From Bog-756 sp963841885 (GTDB lineage Bacteria; Actinomycetota; Acidimicrobiia; Acidimicrobiales; RAAP-2): DNA of 64,000 bases. The stretch spans positions 186,001 to 250,000 of the forward strand of contig CAWJEK010000014.1 of NCBI GenBank assembly GCA_963841885.1, read 5' to 3'. The notes beneath the pieces were generated by a model that made no database searches, was not told the DNA's origin, and worked only from the letters and a program-made list of their open reading frames with translations. Positions 35,929 to 43,470 of this stretch are shown here, piece by piece. A program made the position numbers and the translations under genes. Positions within the stretch are counted from its first letter, which is position 1. The number at the start of each line of letters is the position of its first letter.

Positions 35929-37223
35929 GACGCCACCGCGCCGACGCTGGCCGGGCGGGGGAAGGTCAGCACGCTCGGGGCATGTCGACCCTCACAGGGG
36001 TGGCCGGCGGCATGGGCGGCGGCGTCGGCGGCGAACACCGACAGGGCGGTGCGCACCAGGCGGGCGACCCCGTCCGGGTGGTGACACGCTCCCCGGCCCA
36101 CCACCGATCGGGCCCGTTCGTCGAGGCGCCCGACCACGGAGCCGTCGGCCCGGCCGGCGGCCAGCAACTCGAGGTCGTCGGCCAGGGCGGGGAGCCCGTA
36201 CACGCACGGGCCGCACTGTCCGGCACTCTCGCCGGCCATCCACCGGCTGATCCGGGCCGTCTCGGCGATCCCGCACGACGTGGCGGGCAGCGCCACGACG
36301 ATGCCCACGCCGTGGGTGGCGCCGGCCCGGGCCAGCGGAGTCGGGGCGAAGGGGGTGGAGGCCAGCTCCGGTGCGAGCCACGCCCCTCCGTATCCCCCGA
36401 CGAGGAAGCCGGAGACCGGCCCGGTCGGGCCACATCGCTGCACCACGTCGGCGACCGGCGTGCCCAGCTCGACTTCGAGGACCCCGGGGGCCTGGACGCC
36501 GCCCGAGACGGTCACGAGCGTCGTTCCCGGTGCCTCGTCGGTCCCCACCGACCGGAACCAGGCCGCCCCGTGGCGGGCCACCAGAGCGACCTGGGCCAAG
36601 GTCTCGGCATTGTGGACGAGGACGGCCCGACGCCCGGCCCGCATCGGAACCGACTTGTCCAGCCGGAGAACCGGGCGGGCGTCGCCGTCGGCGATCCAGT
36701 GGGCCAGCGCCGACTCCTCGCCCGTCACGTACCGGGCCGGCGGCCGCTCGACGGACATCGTCGGGGCCCCGGGCCGGCCGGCGCGCTCGGCGATGGCCAT
36801 CCCCACGGAGCGCGCCGTGGCGTCACGGTCGTCGGCCACGCACACGATGACCGTGCGGGCGCCCGCCAGGACGGCCACCAGCTCGGCACCGTCCAGTACG
36901 AGGTGGGGCGTCCAGGTGAGGAGGGTCCGGTCCTTGGCGCTGGCCGGCTCTCCCTCCATGGCGTTGACCACCACCACCGGACGGCGACCGGAGCGACGGA
37001 TGGTCTCCCACTTGCCGGCCGCGGGAAATCCTCCCCCGCCCCGGCCGGTCAGGCCGGATGCGGCCACCTCGGCCAGCAGGGCGTCGGCCCAGGCGGCGTC
37101 GTGGCGACCCGGCACGGCGAGAGGCCCGTGCAGCGCCAGGTGTCCCGCCAGGCCCGGGTCGGTGGCGACGCCCGGACCGGCATGGAGCAGGCGCTGGACA
37201 CGGGGGAGGGTGGTGGCGGTCAT
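35925..37223 (-). CDS. NuoF-like NADH-binding flavoprotein
   Basis: 432 residues, ATG 37223. It resembles the 51-kDa/NuoF subunit: GRGGGGFPAAGKWE (glycine-rich NADH loop), VVVNAMEGEPASAKDRTL (FMN site), GEESAL, and a C-terminal Fe-S region. The usual motif ESCGKCTPC is here ESAGQCGPC, so the first cluster cysteine is alanine; only two plus a later Cys (GACHH) remain. The cluster may be altered or lost. Stand-alone NuoF-like proteins next to a ferredoxin and a ferric-reductase-like protein probably pass electrons from NAD(P)H to the membrane. Confidence 0.8.
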   Translation of the reverse strand: MTATTLPRVQRLLHAGPGVATDPGLAGHLALHGPLAVPGRHDAAWADALLAEVAASGLTGRGGGGFPAAGKWETIRRSGRRPVVVVNAMEGEPASAKDRTLLTWTPHLVLDGAELVAVLAGARTVIVCVADDRDATARSVGMAIAERAGRPGAPTMSVERPPARYVTGEESALAHWIADGDARPVLRLDKSVPMRAGRRAVLVHNAETLAQVALVARHGAAWFRSVGTDEAPGTTLVTVSGGVQAPGVLEVELGTPVADVVQRCGPTGPVSGFLVGGYGGAWLAPELASTPFAPTPLARAGATHGVGIVVALPATSCGIAETARISRWMAGESAGQCGPCVYGLPALADDLELLAAGRADGSVVGRLDERARSVVGRGACHHPDGVARLVRTALSVFAADAAAHAAGHPCEGRHAPSVLTFPRPASVGAVAS

Positions 37224-37963
37224 CGGTGATCCCTTTCGAGCAGCTGGGTGGAGGTGGAGGTGCGATCCGGTCCGGTCGCCGGGTACCGGCGGGGAGCGCC
37301 GCCCGACGGGCGGGGGGTGCTCCGCCCGACCCGGGGCGCCCCGGGTGGGCGGGCCCGGTGCCGGGCGGGCACGGCCCGGGTGGTCGCCCCGACCCGGGCC
37401 GCGGCCTCGCCCGCCGCCCGGTGCTCCAGGATGCGCCAGGCCAGGGCCGCGGCCACAGCCACCGTGCAGGCCCCGGCGATGGCATCCATCCACAGCTGGG
37501 CGGCGTCGGTACCCGTGCCCAGGGCGTGGGCCATGGCGAATGGCCAGCACCCGTAGGCCAGCCAGTGCAGCCGCCGCCACAGGTCCGGCGCGATCCGTTG
37601 CCGCAGGGCACTGGAGACGGCCACGGCGATCAGCAGGTCGACGGCCACCGCACCGAGCCCCGTCCAGAAGGGCCGGTAGGACGAGGTGAAGGGCACCACG
37701 ACGGCCAGCAGGCCGACGTGGACGTAGCTGTCGACCACGGCACTCAGCACGTGGAGGCCCAGGAACACGAGGGCCAGCAGGGTGGCGCGCTTGTGCAGCT
37801 CCACCTGGGCGAAGGCCGGCCACCGCCGGGTCCTCACCCGGGCCGCCGCCGCCAGTCCGAGGACGGTCGTGACCGTCAGGAGGATGAGGGCGACCACGCC
37901 GGTGGACCGGATCGTGTACCAGACGGCCTCGGAGGTCGAGGTGGAGACGCTGGCGATCATCAC
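37220..37963 (-). CDS. Ferric-reductase-like transmembrane protein
   Basis: 247 residues. GTG 37963 overlaps the ApbE stop (GTGA); ATG 37960 is an alternative. Six hydrophobic segments lie in residues about 15-210. Paired histidines in LHKRATLLALVFLGLHVLSAV and WRRLHWLAYGCWPFAMAHALG suit b-heme binding, as in FRE/YedZ-like domains. The C-terminal tail is Arg/Pro-rich and cytoplasmic by the positive-inside rule. It would carry electrons across the membrane from the NuoF-like protein and ferredoxin. The stop overlaps the NuoF-like start. Confidence 0.82.
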   Translation of the reverse strand: MMIASVSTSTSEAVWYTIRSTGVVALILLTVTTVLGLAAAARVRTRRWPAFAQVELHKRATLLALVFLGLHVLSAVVDSYVHVGLLAVVVPFTSSYRPFWTGLGAVAVDLLIAVAVSSALRQRIAPDLWRRLHWLAYGCWPFAMAHALGTGTDAAQLWMDAIAGACTVAVAAALAWRILEHRAAGEAAARVGATTRAVPARHRARPPGAPRVGRSTPRPSGGAPRRYPATGPDRTSTSTQLLERDHR

Positions 37964-38922
37964 GCGACCTCCGTCCCGGCACCCGGCTCCGGCCAGGGTC
38001 CGACCAGCACCACCCGGCCGTCGGGACGGACCAGCCGGGCCGTCACTCCGTGGCCGGCGAGGTGCCCCGGGGCGTCCTCACCCCACACCACCGCGGCCGT
38101 GGACCACCCGTTGGCCTCCACGCAGGTGGCACCGAAGGCGGTCACCAGGGCCCACGTGGTCGGAGCCACCTCCCCCGTCCAGGGGTCGATGATGTGGTGC
38201 ATCCGCCGGCCGTCCCGCAGCCAGGTCCGGGCCGTGGTGCCCGAGGTGGCCAGGCCACCGCTCCAGAGGGCGACGACCTCGTCGGCCTGCTCGGGTGCCG
38301 TGGAGCAGTGCGGGGCGATGCCCACGCCCCACCCCTCGTGGGGCGCGGGGCCGGCGACCGACACGTCGCCCCCCAGGTTCACCAGCACCCCGCAGTCGAG
38401 CTCCGCGGCGATCCTCCGGGCCGCACGGTCGGCGCCGAAGGCCTTGCCGGTGGACCCGAGGTCGACGTGCACGCCGTCGGGTACCGACACGGTCAGCTCG
38501 GTGGGATCGAGGCCGAGGCACCACCAACCCGGGGCCGGACCCGGGGACGAGACTCGGCCGCGAGGGGAGTCGGCCAGCTCGTCGAGGTCGCGGTCGTAGC
38601 CGTGGGCGACGATGGCCGAGCCGATCGTCGGATCGACGATGCCGGCCGTGCGGGCGGCGACCGTGCAGGCGGTGGCCAGGGCCTCGAAGAGCAGCGGGCT
38701 AACCGGGGTGGCGCCGCCCCCGCGCTCCTCGAGCCGGCGGAGTTCGGAGTCGGGACGGAACCGGCTGCAGGCCGCGTCGAGGGCGGCCAGGTCGTCGGCC
38801 AGAAGGTCGAGGGCGCGGTCGGCGACCGCGGCGTCCTCGACGACCACGGAGGCCGTGGTCCCGATGGCCTGCATCGTGCGCACCACCGGCCGGGCCGACC
38901 GGGAGGCGGCGGGGGCGCTCAC
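37960..38922 (-). CDS. apbE: ApbE-type FAD:protein FMN transferase
   Basis: 320 residues from GTG 38922, which overlaps the stop of the threonine-rich frame upstream (GTGA). Motifs: MQAIGTTASVVV, SRFRPDSELRRLE, VDLGSTGKAFGAD (the conserved GS-x-KG region), LVNLGGDVSVAG, and HHIIDPWTG. ApbE attaches FMN covalently to threonine in exported redox proteins. No FMN-binding target domain is visible in this window, so its substrate must be elsewhere or lost. The frame also stays open upstream to ATG 39288, so a longer membrane-anchored form of 442 residues is possible. Confidence 0.88.
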   Translation of the reverse strand: MSAPAASRSARPVVRTMQAIGTTASVVVEDAAVADRALDLLADDLAALDAACSRFRPDSELRRLEERGGGATPVSPLLFEALATACTVAARTAGIVDPTIGSAIVAHGYDRDLDELADSPRGRVSSPGPAPGWWCLGLDPTELTVSVPDGVHVDLGSTGKAFGADRAARRIAAELDCGVLVNLGGDVSVAGPAPHEGWGVGIAPHCSTAPEQADEVVALWSGGLATSGTTARTWLRDGRRMHHIIDPWTGEVAPTTWALVTAFGATCVEANGWSTAAVVWGEDAPGHLAGHGVTARLVRPDGRVVLVGPWPEPGAGTEVA

Positions 38923-39288
38923 GACTGCCCCGAGGTGGTCGAGGCCGACGGCGTCTGCGTGGTCGGCGTGGTCGTCGTGGTCGTCGTCGTGGTGGTGGAC
39001 GGCGTCGTCGACGTCGAGCTGTCGTCCCCCGAGGACGTCGTCGCCGTGGTGGGCGTCGACGTGGTGGAGGGCGAAGTGGACGTGGTGGACGGGTCCGCGG
39101 CCGTCGACGTCGTCGTGGTCGTGGTCGTCGTGGTGTCCGGAGGCACCGGCCACCGTGATCCCGATGCCGGCGGCGGCCACGGTGGCGGTCAGGCCCATCG
39201 CCACCGTGGTACGGCGGATGCGGACGAGCGCGGCGTCGCGCGACCGGGCGGCACCCTGGGTCGTGCGGCGGTCGGGCGTGGGAGCCAT
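38919..39288 (-). CDS. Membrane-anchored threonine-rich protein, probably frameshifted
   Basis: ATG 39288 with an AGGAGAAAGG site opens a basic N-terminus and one hydrophobic helix (TTVAMGLTATVAAAGIGITVAG, split across about residues 26-47). Downstream of about 39150 one frame reads almost pure Thr/Ser/Pro with Asp and stops at 38919, overlapping the ApbE start. The frame continuous with the helix instead reads His/Asp-rich (HHDDHDHDD) and runs into ApbE. Both have high third-position GC. Thr-rich extracellular linkers and coupled starts are common in this group, so I favour the Thr-rich reading, which needs one base change near 39150. No homologue is named. Confidence 0.45.
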
Positions 39289-39369
39289 GGTTTCGCCTTT
39301 CTCCTGTTCGTCGGGTGACCCCGGTTTCGGGATCTGGACCTCATTCCACCGGGTCGGGCGCAACGCCCC

Positions 39370-39397
39370 CTTGATCCCAGCTGGGAGCCACCTGTGA
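39370..39397 (-). promoter_or_regulatory. Candidate PhoP box upstream of the redox operon
   Basis: On the minus strand: TCACAG-N5-TCCCAG-N5-ATCAAG, direct repeats with an 11-bp period. The stretch GATTCACAGGTGGC also occurs base for base upstream of the glycosyltransferase operon (42027-42040). Confidence 0.5.
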
Positions 39398-39541
39398 ATC
39401 GCCGCCGGCGCTCGACCGGCCACCGGATGGTGCGTCCGGCAGGCCCAGGAGCTGGACCGTTGCCCCTCGGGGGCGGCGGCGGCACCCTCCCCTCCCGTCC
39501 GCGGGGCCGCCCGGCGACCGACGGGGAGGCGCTCCCGGGTC

Positions 39542-39569
39542 TCACAGCCGGCTCACAGGCGGGTCACAC
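39542..39569 (+). promoter_or_regulatory. Candidate PhoP box upstream of the phoP-like gene
   Basis: TCACAG-N5-TCACAG-N5-TCACAC, three direct repeats with an 11-bp period, 86 bp before the start codon. The mycobacterial PhoP box is a direct repeat of TCACAGC with the same spacing, so autoregulation is likely. Confidence 0.6.
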
Positions 39570-39654
39570 CGGCCCTCCAGGCCGCGGTGCGATGCTCTTT
39601 CCCGGACGCACCGCCACCGACCGGTCCGGCGGGTGCCGGGTCCCGAGGAGAACC

Positions 39655-40356
39655 ATGGAGAACAGCCGCAACCAGCGCATCCTGGTCGTCGACGACGAGC
39701 CGTCCATCATCGACGCCGTCGCCACCTCCCTCCGCTATGAGGGCTTCGACGTGACCCAGGCGGTCAACGGCCGCCAGGCGCTGTCGTCCGCCCAGGAGGA
39801 CCCACCCGACCTGATCGTGCTCGACGTCATGCTTCCCGACCTCGACGGCCTCGAGGTCACCCGGAGGCTCCGCCAGGACGGGATCCGGGTGCCGGTCCTC
39901 TTCCTCACCGCCCGGGACGCGGTGGACGACAAGGTGGCGGGCCTGACCGTCGGAGGCGACGACTACGTCACCAAGCCGTTCGCCCTGGCCGAGGTGGTGG
40001 CGCGGGTCCACGCCATCCTCCGCCGCCTCGGGTCGGATCCCGAGGACACGGGAATACTGCGGTTCGCCGACATCGAGATGGACGAGAACGCCCACGAGGT
40101 CACCCGCGCCGGGCAGGTCATCCCCCTGACCGCCACCGAGTTCAATCTGCTGCGCTTCTTCCTGCTCAATCCCCGCCACGTCCTGTCCAAGGCCCAGATC
40201 CTCGACCACGTCTGGCACTACGACTTCGGGGGCGACGGGAACGTCGTCGAGACCTACGTCAGCTACCTGCGCAAGAAGCTGGAGGTGGCGGGACCCCCGG
40301 TGATCCACACCGTGCGGCTGGTGGGCTACGCCCTGCGCGAGCCGGCCCAGGGCTGA
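39655..40356 (+). CDS. phoP: PhoP-like OmpR-family response regulator
   Basis: 233 residues, ATG 39655 after GAGGAGAACC. Receiver domain about 9-125 with acidic DDE, phospho-acceptor Asp57 (LIVLDVMLPDLDG), TAR and K (DDYVTKPF). Winged-helix DNA-binding domain about 140-230 (LTATEFNLLRFFLLN, LDHVWHYDFGGDGNVVETYVSYLRKKL, HTVRLVGYALREP). These blocks closely follow mycobacterial PhoP, a regulator of envelope lipids and acid response. The gene is 2 bp ahead of its kinase. Orthology rests on motif likeness and the matching boxes nearby. Confidence 0.85.
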   Translation: MENSRNQRILVVDDEPSIIDAVATSLRYEGFDVTQAVNGRQALSSAQEDPPDLIVLDVMLPDLDGLEVTRRLRQDGIRVPVLFLTARDAVDDKVAGLTVGGDDYVTKPFALAEVVARVHAILRRLGSDPEDTGILRFADIEMDENAHEVTRAGQVIPLTATEFNLLRFFLLNPRHVLSKAQILDHVWHYDFGGDGNVVETYVSYLRKKLEVAGPPVIHTVRLVGYALREPAQG

Positions 40357-40358
40357 CG

Positions 40359-42005
40359 GTGTCCCTGCGCACGCGGCTGTTGATCGCCATCGGCATCATC
40401 GCCATCGTGGCGCTCGCCGTCGTCGACGTCGTCACGTACTCGCAGCTCGAGTCCTTCCTCTATCAACGCGTCGATCAGCAGCTGGTCGGTGCCCGGGGTC
40501 TCTACGAGCACGCCATCGAGCAGGGCCGGCCTGTCTCTTGTGAAGGGCCCGGTGGGCCGTTCGGCCCCGGGGCCGGCGCCAGCGCCCCGTCGGGAGATGA
40601 CGGCGACTCGGACGGCGACGGACCCTCGAACGCCGTCCAGAGCGTGGCCGTCCAGGTCCGCACGGCATCGGGCTCGTCCGCCGGACTGGACTGCCCCGTC
40701 TACATCGACAACGTCGCCTACACCCCGTCCATCCCCTCGTCGCTCCCGCCCTTCCAGACGGCCGACGACGGCAGTCAGGTCACCACGTTCGACGCTCCGT
40801 CCACGCAGTCGGGGGGCCCGGACTTCCGGGTACAGGCCTCGACCCTGTCGAACGGCGACGTCCTGGTCATCGCCCAGCCCCTGGGCGACACCGAGAGCAC
40901 CCTCCACCACCTCTTGGTGGTGGAGCTCCTCGTTACGGGAGCGGCCGTCGTGGTGGCGCTGCTCGGCGGCTTCTGGCTCGTCCGGTTGGGACTGCGCCCG
41001 CTGCGGGACATGGAGACGGCGGCCGAGTCGATTGCGGAAGGCAACCTGACCGAGCGCGTCCCCGGCGAGAACGACTCGACCGAGGTCGGCCGCCTGGCCC
41101 GCACCCTCAACGTGATGCTCAGCCGCATCGAGTCGGCCTTCCGCATGCGGGTGGCCACCGAGGAGCGCCTGCGCGAGTCCGATGCCCGACTCCGGCGCTT
41201 CGTGGGCGACGCCTCCCACGAGCTGCGCACACCCATCGCCGCCATCAGCGCCTACGCCCAGCTGTTCGGGCGGGGGGCCTCCGAACAGAAGGAGGATCTC
41301 GAGCGCCTGATGGACGGCATCATGACCGAGACCGGGCGGATGGAGCACCTCGTCGCCGACCTGCTGCTCCTGGCCCGCCTCGACGAGGGACGGCCGATGG
41401 AGCCCCACCCCGTCGACCTCGTGGCGCTGTGCGCCGAAGCCGTCCAGACGTCGCGGACGGTCGGGCCGGCCTGGCCGGTGACCTTCCGGGCCCCCCGCCC
41501 CATCGAGGTGTCCGGGGACGCCCGGAGCCTGCGCCAGGTCATCGACAACCTCCTGGCCAACATCCGGTCCCACACCCCCGAGGGGACGTCCGCCCGGGTC
41601 TCCGTCGAACCCGACGGCTCCGGCGCCGTGATCGTGGTGGCCGACGACGGCCCGGGCATGTCCCCCGAGCAGGTGGCCCACGTCTTCGAGCGCTTCTACC
41701 GCTCGGACCCCAGTCGCTCACGCCTCCACGGTGGGGCCGGTCTCGGACTGTCCATCGTGTCGGCCATCGTGGCCGCCCACGGCGGCACCGTCTCGGCCTC
41801 CAGCGCACCGGGCCAGGGCACCACGTTCACGGTGCGCCTGCCGGCCGCGCCACCCGAGGTCCCCGCCGCGGAACTGCCGCCGGCCCCCGGCCTCGCCGGG
41901 GTGCGACCTCTCGGTCCGGCCGACTCGACCCCCTCCGTCCCGCTGCCCGCCGCGAACCCCGCCGCGAGCCTCGACGCGGGCCCCGACTCTCCGGCTTCCC
42001 CGTGA
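40359..42005 (+). CDS. phoR: PhoR-like sensor histidine kinase
   Basis: 548 residues from GTG 40359. First helix about 7-28, an extracytoplasmic sensor part with an acidic Gly/Ser/Asp insert (about 68-90), second helix about 190-212, and HAMP to about 265. HisKA has His287 (SHELRTPIAAIS). The HATPase region carries NLLANI, DDGPGMSP, FYRSDPSRS and GAGLGLSIV. A Pro/Ala-rich tail ends the protein. It should phosphorylate the regulator encoded just upstream; the signal is unknown. Confidence 0.88.
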   Translation: MSLRTRLLIAIGIIAIVALAVVDVVTYSQLESFLYQRVDQQLVGARGLYEHAIEQGRPVSCEGPGGPFGPGAGASAPSGDDGDSDGDGPSNAVQSVAVQVRTASGSSAGLDCPVYIDNVAYTPSIPSSLPPFQTADDGSQVTTFDAPSTQSGGPDFRVQASTLSNGDVLVIAQPLGDTESTLHHLLVVELLVTGAAVVVALLGGFWLVRLGLRPLRDMETAAESIAEGNLTERVPGENDSTEVGRLARTLNVMLSRIESAFRMRVATEERLRESDARLRRFVGDASHELRTPIAAISAYAQLFGRGASEQKEDLERLMDGIMTETGRMEHLVADLLLLARLDEGRPMEPHPVDLVALCAEAVQTSRTVGPAWPVTFRAPRPIEVSGDARSLRQVIDNLLANIRSHTPEGTSARVSVEPDGSGAVIVVADDGPGMSPEQVAHVFERFYRSDPSRSRLHGGAGLGLSIVSAIVAAHGGTVSASSAPGQGTTFTVRLPAAPPEVPAAELPPAPGLAGVRPLGPADSTPSVPLPAANPAASLDAGPDSPASP

Positions 42006-42029
42006 GCCGGCACCTCCGACGGTCCGGAT

Positions 42030-42057
42030 TCACAGGTGGCACACAGGTCACTCCCAC
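42030..42057 (+). promoter_or_regulatory. Candidate PhoP box upstream of the glycosyltransferase operon
   Basis: TCACAG-N5-ACACAG-N5-TCCCAC, 11-bp period, ending 33 bp before the GT2-GtrA start. Shares the 14-base core with the redox-operon site. Confidence 0.5.
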
Positions 42058-42090
42058 GGTGGCCGCGACCCGGCTCACGAAGGTGTCCCC

Positions 42091-43470
42091 ATGAGCGATG
42101 CGAACCTGTCCTCCTCCGGCGACACCGTCGGGACGGCTCCCGAGTTGGAGATCGTCGTCCCCGTCTACAACGAGGCCCGGCAGCTGGCGTCCAGCATCAT
42201 GTCGCTACGGACCTTCCTCGACCGCTCGTTCCCCCTGGCGACCATGGTCACCGTGGTCGACAACGCCAGCACGGACGACACCTGGTCGATCGCCAGCGGC
42301 CTCGCCGCCAGCCTGCCCGGCGTCCAGGCGCTCCACCTCGACCAGAAGGGACGGGGTCGGGCGCTCCGGGCGGCCTGGACAGCCAGCCGGGCCCCGGTCG
42401 TGGCCTACATGGACGTCGACCTGGCCACCGGACTCGACGCACTGCTGCCCCTGGTCGCGCCCCTCCTGACCGGCCACAGCGACATGGCCATCGGCACCCG
42501 CCTGGCTCCGGGCGCCCACGTCGTGCGGGGGGCCCGTCGCGAGATCATCTCGCGTTCCTACAACCTGCTGCTGCGCACGGTGCTCGGTGTCCGCTGCAGC
42601 GATGCCCAGTGCGGCTTCAAGGCCCTGCGCCGGGACGCCGCCACGGAGGTGCTCCCCCTCGTCGAGGACCAGGCCTGGTTCTTCGACACCGAGGTGCTGG
42701 TCACCGCCCAGCGTCTCGGCCTGCGGATCCACGAGGTGCCGGTCGACTGGGTCGACGACCTCGACTCGCGGGTGGCCGTGGCCCGCACGGCATGGCTCGA
42801 CCTGTGCGGAGTGGCCCGCCTGATGGGCCCGGCCCCCCGCCGACGGGCATCCCGGGCACGCCGGGTCCTGCAGCGATCGTCGGGCCCGGCGGCCCCGACC
42901 CCCGCGGGCAGACCGCTGCCCGCCCCCTCCAGCGGGGCCCCGGCGGCGCCGGGCGACGAGGTCTTCGCCGACGAACTGCTCCGTTTCGCCGGCGTGGGGC
43001 TGGTGAGCACCCTGGCCTATGTCGTTCTCTTCGCCGCACTCGAGCCCGGGGTCGGTCCCTGGATCGCCAACGGGGTCGCCATCGTGGCCTGCGGGCTCGG
43101 CAACACCGCGGCACACCGCGGCATGGCGGGCAGCCGACGGCACGGCCTCGACCGCCTGCACCGCCTGGGGGTCTCCACCGCCCTCCTCTGCGTCAGCCTC
43201 GGCTTCACCACCGTGGCCCTGGTGGCCGTCCGCACCCTCGGCTTCGACGGCCTGGTGCCCGAGCTCGCGGCGGTGACGCTGGCCAACCTGGCCGCCGCCG
43301 CCTTCCGCTTCACCATCCTGCGCACCTGGGTCTTCCGGCCCCGTTTCGGCACCCATCTCGGGTCGGCGCCCGGGCGGGGCCCCTCGACGTCCACCCTCCC
43401 CCGTCTGCTTCCCGAGCAACCGGCCGCCCGGGTCGGCTCCGACCCCATCCCCACGAGGACCTCGAGATGA
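42091..43470 (+). CDS. GT2 polyprenyl-phosphate glycosyltransferase fused to a GtrA-like flippase
   Basis: 459 residues, ATG 42091. GT2 domain about 18-250: LEIVVPVYNEARQL, DNASTDDTW, metal motif MDVDL (Asp108/110), CSDAQCGFKALRR. A Pro/Ala/Arg linker (about 250-290) leads to a GtrA-like domain with four membrane helices (about 290-420: FAGVGLVSTLAYVVLF, IANGVAIVACGLGNTAAHR, RFTILRTWVF). GtrB-like enzymes load a sugar onto polyprenyl phosphate and GtrA flips it outward. Fusion joins both steps. The next gene starts in its stop codon and would use the flipped sugar. Confidence 0.87.
   Translation: MSDANLSSSGDTVGTAPELEIVVPVYNEARQLASSIMSLRTFLDRSFPLATMVTVVDNASTDDTWSIASGLAASLPGVQALHLDQKGRGRALRAAWTASRAPVVAYMDVDLATGLDALLPLVAPLLTGHSDMAIGTRLAPGAHVVRGARREIISRSYNLLLRTVLGVRCSDAQCGFKALRRDAATEVLPLVEDQAWFFDTEVLVTAQRLGLRIHEVPVDWVDDLDSRVAVARTAWLDLCGVARLMGPAPRRRASRARRVLQRSSGPAAPTPAGRPLPAPSSGAPAAPGDEVFADELLRFAGVGLVSTLAYVVLFAALEPGVGPWIANGVAIVACGLGNTAAHRGMAGSRRHGLDRLHRLGVSTALLCVSLGFTTVALVAVRTLGFDGLVPELAAVTLANLAAAAFRFTILRTWVFRPRFGTHLGSAPGRGPSTSTLPRLLPEQPAARVGSDPIPTRTSR

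Larger units (their letters stand above)
39289..39654. other. Divergent control region between the redox operon and phoP-like gene
   Basis: About 366 bp without a gene. It carries two candidate PhoP boxes, one oriented to each side (listed separately), and a Gly/Arg-looking GC-rich filler that shows no conserved frame. Confidence 0.55.
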
